A model generated the notes under the pieces. It was not told the DNA's origin. It saw only the letters and a list, made by a program, of their open reading frames with translations, and did not search any database. From the NCBI RefSeq assembly GCF_000262245.1, contig NZ_AJSX01000040.1, positions 62,001 to 126,000 of the forward strand: 64,000 bases of DNA. Reading direction: 5' to 3'. Both the position numbers and the translations under genes were made by a program. Below, piece by piece: positions 53,970 through 63,815 of this stretch. The DNA comes from Pasteurella bettyae CCUG 2042 (GTDB lineage: Bacteria > Pseudomonadota > Gammaproteobacteria > Enterobacterales > Pasteurellaceae). Each line of letters opens with the position of its first letter. The stretch's first letter is position 1.

Positions 53970-55532
53970 GTGAACATGCTCATAAAAACGCTATCTTCTT
54001 TAGCGATTGCTAGCTTAGGTTTCGCAATGACACAATCTGCTGCTGCAGAGGAAAAAGTTGCGACTCATCAACAGGCACAGCAATTGGAACAACCTCTTCC
54101 TCCAGCCTCTGCAAAACATGCGCCGACAAAAGAAGAGTTAACAAAACCTAATCCAAATTTGAAAATTGAAGCAGTAAATGAGAAGTTTGCTAAAGATTTT
54201 CCTCGTCAATATAACTCTTGGGCAAGTACCTCTAAACAAACTGAATTTCATCCAGAAGTTGAAGAGGATCCTCGTATGATTGTCATGTGGGGTGGCTATG
54301 CATTTGCGAAAGAATTTAATTCTCCACGTGGTCACGTTTATGCGGTAACTGACGTGCGTAATATTTTACGTACAGGTGCGCCTAAAGATGCAAATGGTGG
54401 TCCACAACCAATGGCATGTTGGACATGTAAAGGCCCTGATGTTCCTCGCTTAATTGCTGAATGGGGTGAAGAAGGTTACTTCTCAGGTAAATGGGCAAAA
54501 GGTGGTGCTGAAGTGGTAAATAGCATCGGTTGTGCAGACTGTCACGATACGACATCTCAAGATTTCAAAGAAGGTAAACCTGCATTACGTATTTCACGTC
54601 CACATGTTTTACGTGCCTTAGATCTTGAATCTGTAGGAAAAACCTTTGCAAGTTCTGATCGTACGGATCAACGTGCTGCGGTTTGTGCGAACTGTCACGT
54701 TGAGTATTATTTCGACAAAACCACTGGTGCAAATAATGTGGTATTCCCTTGGTATAAAGGCCGTGACGTAGATAGCATTGAAAAATATTATGATGAAATT
54801 GAGTTTAAAGACTGGGAACACTCTATTTCTAAAGCGCCAATGTTAAAAGCACAACATCCTGACTTTGAAGCTTGGTCAATGGGTACCCACGGTAAAAATG
54901 GTGTGACTTGTATTGACTGTCATATGGCGAAAAAACAAGACAAAGACGGTAAAGTATATACAGATCACCAAGTTGTAGGTAATCCAGCAACAGATAATTT
55001 TGAAAATACTTGTGCTCGTTGTCATGATCAAAGTAAAGAAACCTTGGTTAAAACTGTTGAACAACATAAAAAAGATGTGAAAGAAGTGATGCTTAAATTG
55101 GAAGATCAAATTGTTAAAGCACACTTTGAAGCGAAAGCTGCATGGGATGCAGGTGCAACTCAAGATGAAATGAAAGATGCTTTAAAAGCAATTCGTCATG
55201 CTCAATGGCGTTGGGATTATTCTGCAGCGAGCCATGGTATGCACATCCATGCACCAGACGTTGCGTTGAAAGTGATTGCTAGTGGTTTAGACCGTGCAGC
55301 AGATGCTCGTGCTAAATTAGCGGTGATCCTAGCTAAACATAATGTTCAACAACCAATTCAATACCCAGATATTTCAACTGCTGAAAAAGCATGGAAAGTG
55401 ATGGGCATTGATATTGAAAAAGAACGTAAAGATAAAGAAGAGTTCATTAAAACTGTGATTCCTCAATGGAATAAAGAAGCGATCAGTAAAGGTTTAATCT
55501 TAACTGCGCCACCAACAACACCTGCAAAATAA
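53970..55532 (+). CDS. nrfA: Ammonia-forming cytochrome c nitrite reductase NrfA
   Basis: A 520-residue pentahaem enzyme: signal peptide (about 1-26, ending AAA-E), the catalytic lysine-ligated CWTCK (about 149-153) and four CxxCH motifs (CADCH, CANCH, CIDCH, CARCH). The start is the GTG at 53970, eight bases after GGAG. It reduces nitrite to ammonia in the periplasm with six electrons. First gene of nrfABCD. Confidence 0.96.
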   Translation: MNMLIKTLSSLAIASLGFAMTQSAAAEEKVATHQQAQQLEQPLPPASAKHAPTKEELTKPNPNLKIEAVNEKFAKDFPRQYNSWASTSKQTEFHPEVEEDPRMIVMWGGYAFAKEFNSPRGHVYAVTDVRNILRTGAPKDANGGPQPMACWTCKGPDVPRLIAEWGEEGYFSGKWAKGGAEVVNSIGCADCHDTTSQDFKEGKPALRISRPHVLRALDLESVGKTFASSDRTDQRAAVCANCHVEYYFDKTTGANNVVFPWYKGRDVDSIEKYYDEIEFKDWEHSISKAPMLKAQHPDFEAWSMGTHGKNGVTCIDCHMAKKQDKDGKVYTDHQVVGNPATDNFENTCARCHDQSKETLVKTVEQHKKDVKEVMLKLEDQIVKAHFEAKAAWDAGATQDEMKDALKAIRHAQWRWDYSAASHGMHIHAPDVALKVIASGLDRAADARAKLAVILAKHNVQQPIQYPDISTAEKAWKVMGIDIEKERKDKEEFIKTVIPQWNKEAISKGLILTAPPTTPAK

Positions 55533-55543
55533 TGAAAAAAGCG

Positions 55544-55571
55544 ACCGCACTTTCTTTGCTTAAAGTGCGGT
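55544..55571. repeat. Uptake-signal pair between nrfA and nrfB
   Basis: ACCGCACTTT and AAAGTGCGGT form a ten-base stem around eight bases. No T run follows on the plus strand (TAACTTAA), so any termination is partial; it could raise nrfA over nrfB expression. Confidence 0.75.
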
Positions 55572-55601
55572 AACTTAAATCAAACAATTAAGGTAAATAA
55601 C

Positions 55602-56237
55602 ATGAACTCTGTATTGAAAAAATTTGCAAAACTCTCAACATTGTTTGGAGTGATGCTATTTGTGACAACAGTTCAAGCTGAACAGGCGAAAACTGAAGCA
55701 CAGAAAGAGTCTCCAGTGGCATCTTTTGAGCAAAAATTGGATAATGTGCGTGATCCTAATCAGTATTGTGCACAATGTCACAACCTTGATACTGCAAAAG
55801 ACCAAGCCGTAGGGACAAACCATGCGGGTAAATTCCATGGTACACATTTAATAAAAGAAAATCCTGCAACGGGTAAGCCTATTACTTGCGTAAGTTGTCA
55901 CGGTAATATATCTGAAAATCATCGTCGTGGTGCTAAAGATGTCATGCGTTTTGAAAGTGATATTTTCACTACTGAAAAACCGATGTATTCAGTACAAGAA
56001 CAAAACCAAGTTTGTTACTCTTGCCATAAACCTGAAGTGTTACGTGAAAAACTTTGGGCTCATGATGTTCATGCGATGAAAGCACCTTGTGCAAGTTGCC
56101 ACACATTACATCCTGAAAAAGATGCAATGAAAGATATTGAGCCTAAACAACGTGTAAAACTTTGTGTTGACTGTCATGGTGAACAACAAAAACGTAAAGC
56201 AGAACAAACTGCAACCGAACAAAAGGATAAGAAATGA
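55602..56237 (+). CDS. nrfB: Pentahaem cytochrome NrfB
   Basis: A 211-residue secreted cytochrome: signal peptide ending VQA, then five CxxCH motifs (CAQCH, CVSCH, CYSCH, CASCH, CVDCH). It carries electrons from NrfCD to NrfA. It overlaps nrfC by four bases (ATGA). Confidence 0.95.
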   Translation: MNSVLKKFAKLSTLFGVMLFVTTVQAEQAKTEAQKESPVASFEQKLDNVRDPNQYCAQCHNLDTAKDQAVGTNHAGKFHGTHLIKENPATGKPITCVSCHGNISENHRRGAKDVMRFESDIFTTEKPMYSVQEQNQVCYSCHKPEVLREKLWAHDVHAMKAPCASCHTLHPEKDAMKDIEPKQRVKLCVDCHGEQQKRKAEQTATEQKDKK

Positions 56238-56914
56238 CAGCCTGCTCACGCCGAAACTTTGTTTCCGGAATGGGTGCGTTAATCCTCACAACGGGAACAT
56301 CAGTTAAATTATCGGCACAAGGTGAAAAACCGACAGAGATAGCCCCTAAACGCTATGCAATGGTACATGATGAAACCTCATGTATCGGTTGTACGGCTTG
56401 TATGGATGCTTGTCGCGAAGTAAACCAAGTGCCAGAAGGTGTTTCTCGTTTGGAAATTCTTCGTAGTGAACCTTATGGTGAATTTCCGAACCAGGAATAT
56501 GAATTTTTCCGTCAATCATGTCAACATTGTACCAATGCGCCTTGCGTATCAGTTTGTCCGACAGGGGCTTCGTTTATTGATCCTGAAACAGGCATTGTTG
56601 ATGTTAATAAAGATTTATGTGTCGGTTGTCAATATTGTGTTGCGGTATGCCCTTATCGTGTACGTTTTATTCATCCAATACATAAAACAGCAGATAAATG
56701 TAACTTCTGTCGTGATACTAATCTTGCTAAAGGTAAACAACCTGCTTGCGTGGAAGCTTGTCCAACAAAAGCATTAACTTTTGGTGATATGAATGATCCA
56801 ACGAGTGCAGTTGCGAAAAAAGTAAGAAATAATCCAGTTTATCGGACAAAAGTGGCCTTAGGTACAGAACCTAATCTTTACCATATCCCATTTGCAAGAG
56901 GAGAGCATAGATAA
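56234..56914 (+). CDS. nrfC: Ferredoxin-type protein NrfC
   Basis: A 226-residue protein with a twin-arginine signal (SRRNFVSGMG near 5-14) and four [4Fe-4S] cysteine groups: CIGCTACMDAC, CQHCTNAPCVSVC, CVGCQYCVAVC and CNFC with CVEAC. It sits on the periplasmic side and hands electrons from NrfD to NrfB. One-base overlap with nrfD. Confidence 0.95.
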   Translation: MTACSRRNFVSGMGALILTTGTSVKLSAQGEKPTEIAPKRYAMVHDETSCIGCTACMDACREVNQVPEGVSRLEILRSEPYGEFPNQEYEFFRQSCQHCTNAPCVSVCPTGASFIDPETGIVDVNKDLCVGCQYCVAVCPYRVRFIHPIHKTADKCNFCRDTNLAKGKQPACVEACPTKALTFGDMNDPTSAVAKKVRNNPVYRTKVALGTEPNLYHIPFARGEHR

Positions 56915-57885
56915 TGAGTACATTAGAATATCCTGTGCCTTTCCATACACCTGATCTTGTATGGGACTCAAGTATTGCGATTTATTTATTTTTACTTGGT
57001 ATTTCTTCTGGTGCAGTGCAATTAGCCATTGCTTACCGTCGTAGTAATAAACTTGAAAAAACAAGTCAAAATTGGATTATTCGTAGTGCGGCAGTGCTGG
57101 GAACGGTTCCCACTCTAATCGGGTTAACCTTATTGATTTTTCATTTGGCAAGACCTTGGACATTCTGGAAATTGATGTTTAATTATCAATTTAATTCTGT
57201 AATGTCGATGGGGGTTATGCTGTTCCAAGTTTACATGTTATTCATGGTGATTTGGATCGCAGTCTTGTTTAAACAGGAAATTGATGAGCTAATTAAGAAA
57301 TATGTACCTAAGTTGCAATTTGTCAGCAATATGATCACTATGTGTGAACGTATTTTTAGTGCAGCAGAAGTTATCTTATTTATTTTGGCTGCTGTATTAG
57401 GTGCTTATACAGGTTTCTTATTATCAGCATTGATTAGTTACCCAATGTTAAATAACCCAGTTTTACCTGCGTTATTCTTAGCATCAGGGACTTCTTCAGG
57501 TATTGCTGCCACTTTCTTATGCATCTTATTGGCAGGTAAGCTAAAAGGCGATAGCCATGAAGTTCACTTTATGCATAAATTTGAAGTACCAATTATGGTG
57601 ACTGAATTAGGATTAATTGTGTGCTTCTTTGTTGGTCTACATTTTGGTGGTGGACAAAAGGTTGTTGCCTTACACAATGCGTTATCTGGTTTCTGGGGGG
57701 CGGTATTCTGGATCGGCATTATGCTGATTGGTATTATGATTCCTCTGATTGCAAATTTATTTGCCAGTGATAAGTGGAAGTACAATGCGAAATTCATCAT
57801 TTTAGTTTCTATTTTTGACTTAATTGGTGTTCTTTGCTTGCGTTACTTTATTTTATACGCAGGACAACTAACCATCGCAATGTAA
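56914..57885 (+). CDS. nrfD: Membrane quinol-oxidising subunit NrfD
   Basis: A 323-residue membrane protein of the NrfD/PsrC family with eight or more membrane segments; YPVPFHTPDLVWDSSIAIYL at the N terminus is family-typical. It takes electrons from quinol and passes them to NrfC. A terminator follows, so the haem-lyase genes downstream form a second unit. Confidence 0.94.
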   Translation: MSTLEYPVPFHTPDLVWDSSIAIYLFLLGISSGAVQLAIAYRRSNKLEKTSQNWIIRSAAVLGTVPTLIGLTLLIFHLARPWTFWKLMFNYQFNSVMSMGVMLFQVYMLFMVIWIAVLFKQEIDELIKKYVPKLQFVSNMITMCERIFSAAEVILFILAAVLGAYTGFLLSALISYPMLNNPVLPALFLASGTSSGIAATFLCILLAGKLKGDSHEVHFMHKFEVPIMVTELGLIVCFFVGLHFGGGQKVVALHNALSGFWGAVFWIGIMLIGIMIPLIANLFASDKWKYNAKFIILVSIFDLIGVLCLRYFILYAGQLTIAM

Positions 57886-57904
57886 GTTAACTTTTTGTAA
57901 AATA

Positions 57905-57930
57905 AGGGCGTATTTTTATACGCCTTTTAT
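57905..57930 (+). terminator. Terminator after nrfD
   Basis: Stem GGCGTAT / ATACGCC with a four-base loop, followed by TTTT and an A+T-rich tail. Confidence 0.8.
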
Positions 57931-57957
57931 TTTTATTCACATTTATTTAATTAGATT

Positions 57958-59874
57958 ATGATGATTCCAGAGCTTGGCTTTATTGCATTGTTGATAGCAG
58001 TGCTTGTTTCTTTCTTATTAGCCTTTGTGCCTTTATGGGGTATTGTTAAAGGTAAATCTCATGTGATTAGCTATGCTTGGAATTTTAGCTATCTGTTAGG
58101 GATTTTTAGTAGTCTATCAATGGGTTTATTAGCCTATTCTTTTGGCGTAGATGATTTCTCATTAGAGTATGTGAGTGCTCATTCTAATTCCCAACTCCCT
58201 TTATTTTTTAAATTAGCAGCGACTTGGGGAGGACATGAGGGTTCAATGTTATTTTGGCTATTTTGTTTAGCTTTATGGACCGCACTATTTGCTTTCTTCA
58301 GTCGTAAAATTGATCCTATATTTTCTGCTCGAGCCTTATCTATTCTCGGGTTTATTTGTTTAGGAATTGGCATTTTTATTTTATTTTTCTCAAATCCCTT
58401 TATTCGTCAATTTCCATTACCTCCCGAAGGTCGCGATCTCAACCCTATGCTACAAGATATTGGTTTGATTATTCATCCACCTTTATTATATCTTGGTTAT
58501 GTGGGCTTTGCGGTTAACTTTGCGATGACAGTTTCTGCAATGTTAAGTGGATATTTAGATGCGGCTATTGCACGTTGGACAAGACCATGGGTATTAGTTT
58601 CTTGGCTATTTCTCACTTTGGGTATTATGTTAGGTGCTTGGTGGGCTTATTATGAACTCGGTTGGGGAGGCTGGTGGTTTTGGGATCCTATAGAAAATGC
58701 TTCTTTAATGCCTTGGCTATTAGGACTTTCTTTATTACATAGTTTAGTGGTTACCGAACAACGGGGTATTTTCAATTATTGGACAATTCTGTTTTCACTT
58801 TTTGCATTTTCATTTAGCTTACTTGGTACCTTTGTTGTTCGTTCTGGTGTTTTGACATCCGTGCATGCTTTTGCAGTAGATGGTGAACGAGGAACGGTAT
58901 TATTGCTGTTATTCTTCATTTTAATGGCGGTAGCATTAACGATTTTTGCGTTAAAAGTAGATCTCAAACAAAGTGCGGTAAGATTTTCAATTTTTTCTAA
59001 GGAAAGCTTATTGTTGTTAGCCAATATGATTTTTACTATTGCAACAGTGAGCGTATTCTTAGGAACATTTTATCCAATGGTATTTTCTGCGATGGGGTGG
59101 GGTTCTATTTCTGTCGGTGCCCCTTACTTTAATAGCATTTTTGTTCCTTTGTTAGTCATTATTCTTTTGGCGATGGTATTGGTGTTAGTCACTAAATGGC
59201 AAAAAGCCAATTCTGCTTTATTAATCAAAAAATTAGCATTAATCATTCCCGCATTAAGTTGTACTTTTGTAGTGATTTATTTCACCATACAACAAGATGA
59301 AAGTTTAAAATTCCATATATTTGCTTTTATTATTCTAAGTTTAGCTATTTGGTTACTGATGGCAACATTATGGACTAATTGGCTGAAAATTTCAGTGCAG
59401 CAATTAGCTATGGTATTAGCCCATTGTGGCGTGGCATTGGCAGTTATTGGTGCGGTGATGTCGAGTTATTTCGGCAGTGAAATTGGTGTACGTTTGGCAC
59501 CAAATCAAAGTAAAGTGTTAAATGGGTATGAATTCCGTTATTTAGGATTTAGTAATGAATTAGGACCAAACTTTACTTCAGAACAAGCACATTTTGAGAT
59601 TTATCAAGATGGTCATAAAGTGACAGAATTATTCCCTGAACGTCGTTATTATGAAGTAAGAACTATGAATATGTCTGAAGTGGGAATTCAATGGGGAATT
59701 TTAGGGGATATTTATATTGTCATGGGCGATAAATTAGGCCCTGGCGAGTTTAGTTTCCGTTTACATTATAAACCTTTTATTCGTTGGTTATGGCTTGGTG
59801 GAGTTCTCATTGCATTAGGTGCATTATTAGGCACAATTGGGGTACGTTATAAAAAGCCTAAGGAAATAATATGA
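57958..59874 (+). CDS. nrfE: Haem lyase NrfE (CcmF family)
   Basis: A 638-residue membrane protein with about fifteen segments. [13 protein letters not shown] near 92-104 and the tryptophan-rich [20 protein letters not shown] near 238-257 are the CcmF/NrfE haem-handling motif. Its place after nrfABCD points to NrfE, which with NrfF/G attaches haem to the CxxCK site of NrfA; a general CcmF cannot be excluded. ATG at 57961 is an alternative start. Confidence 0.88.
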   Translation: MMIPELGFIALLIAVLVSFLLAFVPLWGIVKGKSHVISYAWNFSYLLGIFSSLSMGLLAYSFGVDDFSLEYVSAHSNSQLPLFFKLAATWGGHEGSMLFWLFCLALWTALFAFFSRKIDPIFSARALSILGFICLGIGIFILFFSNPFIRQFPLPPEGRDLNPMLQDIGLIIHPPLLYLGYVGFAVNFAMTVSAMLSGYLDAAIARWTRPWVLVSWLFLTLGIMLGAWWAYYELGWGGWWFWDPIENASLMPWLLGLSLLHSLVVTEQRGIFNYWTILFSLFAFSFSLLGTFVVRSGVLTSVHAFAVDGERGTVLLLLFFILMAVALTIFALKVDLKQSAVRFSIFSKESLLLLANMIFTIATVSVFLGTFYPMVFSAMGWGSISVGAPYFNSIFVPLLVIILLAMVLVLVTKWQKANSALLIKKLALIIPALSCTFVVIYFTIQQDESLKFHIFAFIILSLAIWLLMATLWTNWLKISVQQLAMVLAHCGVALAVIGAVMSSYFGSEIGVRLAPNQSKVLNGYEFRYLGFSNELGPNFTSEQAHFEIYQDGHKVTELFPERRYYEVRTMNMSEVGIQWGILGDIYIVMGDKLGPGEFSFRLHYKPFIRWLWLGGVLIALGALLGTIGVRYKKPKEII

Positions 59875-60401
59875 AAAAGAAAGCAATTTTATTTTTACCA
59901 TTAATTTTATTATTAGGGATATGCATATTTCTAAGTATGGGGCTAAAACAAGATCCTAAAAAAATTGCCTCTGCATTAATTGGAAAGCCAGTCCCAGAAT
60001 TTTTTCAAGCGGATTTACTCGACATTAATCATATTATTAACAATAAAAGCTTACCTAAACAGCCTTTTCTTTTGAATGTATGGGGAAGTTGGTGCTATTA
60101 CTGCATGCAAGAACACCCATTTTTAATGGAATTATCTGCACAACATATTCCGATTGTAGGCATTAATTATCGTGATCAAAAACAAGGTGCCTTAGAAATG
60201 CTCACTAGAAAAGGCAATCCTTTTATTATGAATATTGATGATAGTCGTGGTGAATTAGCCATGAAGTTGGGCGTTGATGGTGCGCCTGAAACTTATCTCG
60301 TAGATGAAAATGGTGTCATTCGTTATCGTTATTCTGGTGCTTTTAATAAAAAAATTTGGGAACAAGAAATTCAGCCTGAATTTAATAAATTGATACAATA
60401 A
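59871..60401 (+). CDS. dsbE: Thiol:disulfide interchange protein (DsbE/CcmG-like)
   Basis: A 176-residue membrane-anchored thioredoxin-fold protein: N-terminal anchor (about 4-22), active site [13 protein letters not shown] near 73-85, and the [20 protein letters not shown] segment near 141-160. It reduces apocytochrome cysteines before haem attachment. Overlaps nrfE by four bases and stands one base before nrfF. Confidence 0.9.
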   Translation: MKKKAILFLPLILLLGICIFLSMGLKQDPKKIASALIGKPVPEFFQADLLDINHIINNKSLPKQPFLLNVWGSWCYYCMQEHPFLMELSAQHIPIVGINYRDQKQGALEMLTRKGNPFIMNIDDSRGELAMKLGVDGAPETYLVDENGVIRYRYSGAFNKKIWEQEIQPEFNKLIQ

Positions 60402-60402
60402 T

Positions 60403-60873
60403 ATGAAAAAATTACTATTATTAGGATTAGTTTTATTTGCCTTTTGTGTTCGTGCAGAAATGGTAGATACCTATGACTTTAAAAATGTTGAAGATCGTAC
60501 CCGTGCAGTCACTTTAGCGAAGTCTTTACGCTGCCCACAATGCCAGAATCAGAATTTGGTAGAATCCAACTCGCCGATTGCTTATGACTTACGTATTGAG
60601 GTTTATAAAATGGTAGATGAGGGTAAATCAAATCAACAAATTATAGATGTGATGACCTCAAGATTTGGTAATTTTGTACTTTATCAACCACCTTTTGAAT
60701 TAAATACCGCACTACTTTGGCTGATTCCTGTTGGTCTAATCTTACTCGCTTTACTATTAGGTTGGCGTTATGTAGCAAGAAGAGCCAAAATTCGTGAAAT
60801 TCCTACCGCACTTAATGCAGAACAACAGCAAGCATTAAATGACTTATTAGCAAAAGGAAAAGAGAGAGAATGA
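60403..60873 (+). CDS. nrfF: Haem lyase subunit NrfF (CcmH family)
   Basis: A 156-residue protein with a signal peptide, the redox motif LRCPQCQNQNLVESNSPIAY near 43-62 and a membrane segment near 105-124. NrfF/CcmH proteins hold apocytochrome thiols for the lyase. Overlaps the next gene by four bases. Confidence 0.9.
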   Translation: MKKLLLLGLVLFAFCVRAEMVDTYDFKNVEDRTRAVTLAKSLRCPQCQNQNLVESNSPIAYDLRIEVYKMVDEGKSNQQIIDVMTSRFGNFVLYQPPFELNTALLWLIPVGLILLALLLGWRYVARRAKIREIPTALNAEQQQALNDLLAKGKERE

Positions 60874-61718
60874 CAGGTTTTATTATTGGACTTATTTGTT
60901 TTGCTCTTATTAGTTTAATCTTATGTATCCACTTTACTAAAAAAGTGCAATGGCAGAAAAATTATCGTCAGCAACAAAATATTGTTCTTTATCAGCAACA
61001 GCTCGGTACAAAGCCTGATTCTGCATTAGCTAAAGAATTTGCTGAACGCTTATTACTGGATGAACAACAAAGTGAGTCTGCACTTACCATCAAAAGTACG
61101 GTAGGATTTTCAAAAAAATTGTCTATTGGGCTATGGGCTATTTTAGTTATCATTCCACTGACTTATTATTTTTCACTTAATAGATTTGATGCCGCCCAAG
61201 ATGGACAAAAAGCTTTTGCAGAAAAACAAACACAGTTAGCAACAGTTAGTGCGGAAGATAAAAATATGGATTATGTGATTTCTATTCAAAATCGTTTACG
61301 TAAAGATCCAAATAATGTTCAAGATTGGGTGGAATTAGGACAAGCCTATATGCTTAGTAATGATTATCAGCATGCCATTGTTGCTTATAGTAATGCTGAG
61401 AAAATTGAGGGGAGTAAACCTTATATTTTAGGGCTGGCGGCAACTACTTTATATTATCAAGCAGGTCAAAAGATTACTCCACAAGTGCAAGAGATTATAA
61501 ACCTCGCACTAACAGAAGATCCTAAAGAAGCCTCAAGCCTCTCTTTGTTAGCTTCAGATGCTTTTATAAAAAATGATTTTAAAACCGCTTTAGATTATTG
61601 GCAGCGTTTGTTAGATACTGAGCAAAGTTCAGTAGATCGTCGAGAAATTATTAAGAATATGAATATGGCAAGAATGTTAGAGAATAGCAAAACGCAACGT
61701 TCAGGAGTAAATGAATAA
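60870..61718 (+). CDS. nrfG: TPR-containing haem lyase subunit NrfG (CcmI-like)
   Basis: A 282-residue protein: two membrane segments (about 1-20 and 90-108) and periplasmic TPR repeats (VQDWVELGQAYMLSNDYQHA near 150-169). This CcmI-like layout suits a chaperone that holds the C terminus of the apocytochrome, here NrfA. Its stop overlaps the ATG of the next gene, which is of another pathway. Confidence 0.82.
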   Translation: MTGFIIGLICFALISLILCIHFTKKVQWQKNYRQQQNIVLYQQQLGTKPDSALAKEFAERLLLDEQQSESALTIKSTVGFSKKLSIGLWAILVIIPLTYYFSLNRFDAAQDGQKAFAEKQTQLATVSAEDKNMDYVISIQNRLRKDPNNVQDWVELGQAYMLSNDYQHAIVAYSNAEKIEGSKPYILGLAATTLYYQAGQKITPQVQEIINLALTEDPKEASSLSLLASDAFIKNDFKTALDYWQRLLDTEQSSVDRREIIKNMNMARMLENSKTQRSGVNE

Positions 61719-62932
61719 TGGCAAATTATGCTGATGTCGTTGTGATTGGTGCCGGAGCAGCAGGGCTGTTTTGTGCAAGTCAAATTGCTAAACAAGGTAA
61801 GTCTGTGACCATTTTAGATAATGGTAAAAAAATTGCCCGTAAGATTCTGATGTCTGGTGGTGGTTTTTGTAATTTCACTAATTTGGAAGTGAGTGCTCAA
61901 CATTATCTTTCTCATAATCCACATTTTGTTAAATCTGCCTTGGCTCGTTTTACCCAATGGGATTTTATTGCCATGGTAGCAGAATATGGCATTGCCTATC
62001 ATAAAAAGGAACAGGGGCAGCTATTTTGTGATGAAGGTGCTGAGCAGATTGTCAATATGTTACAAGCAGAATGTGATAAATATCATGTGAATATTCAATT
62101 ACGTCAGCATATAGATTCGGTAGTGTCCTTTTATTCAGTTGAGAAAAGTGCGGTACGTTTTAAAATAATTTCTAACGCTCAAACTTGGCATTGCCATTCA
62201 TTAGTGGTGGCAACGGGTGGATTATCAATGCCAGGCTTAGGTGCTTCCGCGTTGGGTTATCAGCTTGCAGAACAGTTTGATATGAATGTTATTGCGCCGA
62301 GAGCGAGCTTAGTTCCCTTTACTTATTTAGAAATTGATAAAATTTATACCGCACTTTCTGGAATTGCATTACCTATCAAGGTAACTGCGCGCTCTGGACA
62401 ATCTTTTACGAACAATATGTTGTTTACTCATCGTGGTATTTCAGGGCCCGCCATTCTACAAATTTCTAATTATTGGCAACCGAATGAGCCTATAGAAATT
62501 GATTTATCACCTCATCAAAACATTACGGAAGTAATTCAACAGTTACGAATAGATTCACCTAAATTACAGCTTAAAACCGTGTTAACACGATTATTACCAA
62601 AAAAACTGGTAGAACTATGGCTTGAACAAAACTTTTTTCAAGATGAAGTGTTGGGAAATTTAACTAAAGTGCGGTTACAAAAAATCGAAAATCTGATTCA
62701 CCATTGGCAATTCCAGCCTAATGGTACTGAAGGTTATCGTACCGCAGAAATTACTATGGGTGGTGTGGATACTAAACACGTGTCTTCAAAAACCATGGAA
62801 AGTAATACTATGGCTGGTTTGTACTTTATCGGGGAAGTGCTAGATGTGGCTGGATGGCTTGGGGGGTATAATTTTCAATGGGCTTGGAGCTCTGCCTATG
62901 TGTGTGCTCAGGATATTGGAAAACGTGAGTAA
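61718..62932 (+). CDS. HI0933-family flavoprotein (YhiN-like)
   Basis: A 404-residue predicted FAD/NAD(P) oxidoreductase. N-terminal dinucleotide fold VVIGAGAAGLFCASQIAKQG near 7-26, then KKIARKILMSGGGFCNFTN near 37-55, and C-terminal GLYFIGEVLDVAGWLGGYNF near 366-385. The family is named for H. influenzae HI0933; its substrate is not established. Overlaps nrfG by one base, so it may be read from the nrfEFG unit. Confidence 0.9.
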   Translation: MANYADVVVIGAGAAGLFCASQIAKQGKSVTILDNGKKIARKILMSGGGFCNFTNLEVSAQHYLSHNPHFVKSALARFTQWDFIAMVAEYGIAYHKKEQGQLFCDEGAEQIVNMLQAECDKYHVNIQLRQHIDSVVSFYSVEKSAVRFKIISNAQTWHCHSLVVATGGLSMPGLGASALGYQLAEQFDMNVIAPRASLVPFTYLEIDKIYTALSGIALPIKVTARSGQSFTNNMLFTHRGISGPAILQISNYWQPNEPIEIDLSPHQNITEVIQQLRIDSPKLQLKTVLTRLLPKKLVELWLEQNFFQDEVLGNLTKVRLQKIENLIHHWQFQPNGTEGYRTAEITMGGVDTKHVSSKTMESNTMAGLYFIGEVLDVAGWLGGYNFQWAWSSAYVCAQDIGKRE

Positions 62933-62936
62933 AAAA

Positions 62937-62986
62937 AATTTGCACCTCAATTTTTGAATTGCTCTTCAAATTTTAAGGTGCAAATT
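62937..62986 (-). terminator. Terminator between the HI0933-family gene and sodA
   Basis: AATTTGCACCT and AGGTGCAAATT make a perfect 11-base stem. On the minus strand it is followed by eight T, so it chiefly ends sodA transcription. Confidence 0.85.
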
Positions 62987-63019
62987 AATTTATAAGGTAC
63001 TTTTTTATGAAATAATCAA

Positions 63020-63664
63020 TTATTTTATTTCTGCTAATTTTTTCTCAAAGCGTTCTGCTGCGAAATCCCAGTTTACAACACTCCAGAATTCTTTAATGTA
63101 GTCTGGACGACGGTTTTGGAATTTTAAGTAATAAGCATGTTCCCAAACGTCTAAAGCAATTAGAGGGAATCCTTCACAACCAGCAATTGCTTTGCCCATT
63201 AATGGTGAATCTTGGTTAGCTGTTGAAACAACGGCTAATTTGCCATCATTTTGAACGACTAACCATGCCCAGCCTGAACCAAAACGTGTTGCAGCTGCTT
63301 TTTCAAATGTCGTTTGAAAGGCTTCAACTGAACCAAAGTCACGAATGATAGCTTCTTTCAATGCACCTTTTAATGTTGTGCCTTTTTTCAAACCTTTCCA
63401 AAATAATGTGTGATTCGCATGGCCACCAACGTTATTACGTACAGCGGTTAAATTTTGTGGTGCAACTTTATCTAAGTTCTTTAAAACATTGCCAGGACAA
63501 CCTGTGGCAAATTCAGCTAATTCTGGGGCATTTTCTAATGCAGCATTTGCGTTATTTACGTAAGTTTGGTGATGTTTGCTATGATGGATTTCCATAGTTA
63601 ATGCATCAAAATGGGGTTCTAATGCATCATATGTATAACCTAATTCTGGTAGAGTATAAGGCAT
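63020..63664 (-). CDS. sodA: Superoxide dismutase, Mn type
   Basis: A 214-residue SOD. Ligand His27 lies in MEIHHSKHH; the later His in [13 protein letters not shown] and the Asp/His of [10 protein letters not shown] complete the metal site. GSGWAWLVV and [13 protein letters not shown] match Mn-type SodA rather than Fe-type SodB. AGGAG precedes the ATG. An FNR-like dyad lies upstream. Confidence 0.95.
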   Translation of the reverse strand: MPYTLPELGYTYDALEPHFDALTMEIHHSKHHQTYVNNANAALENAPELAEFATGCPGNVLKNLDKVAPQNLTAVRNNVGGHANHTLFWKGLKKGTTLKGALKEAIIRDFGSVEAFQTTFEKAAATRFGSGWAWLVVQNDGKLAVVSTANQDSPLMGKAIAGCEGFPLIALDVWEHAYYLKFQNRRPDYIKEFWSVVNWDFAAERFEKKLAEIK

Positions 63665-63721
63665 AACAAGCTCCTTTTTTATAAAGTAAGTGAATAAATC
63701 GAAATCATTTTAACAATAAAT

Positions 63722-63735
63722 TTGATTAAGATCAT
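63722..63735. promoter_or_regulatory. FNR-like site upstream of sodA
   Basis: TTGAT-TAAG-ATCAT differs from the FNR consensus at one base and lies 58 bases before the sodA ATG. In E. coli sodA is repressed without oxygen by FNR and ArcA. Confidence 0.45.
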
Positions 63736-63754
63736 TAAAAATACAAATTTTTAA

Positions 63755-63799
63755 CAAAAAAATAGCTTATGTGAATATTGGGTCAACATAAGCTATTTA
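63755..63799 (-). terminator. Terminator of the maeB-like gene
   Basis: A perfect 13-base stem AAATAGCTTATGT / ACATAAGCTATTT (63760-63772 with 63786-63798), followed on the minus strand by a run of T. Confidence 0.88.
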
Positions 63800-63815
63800 G
63801 ACGATTAGGTATTAA

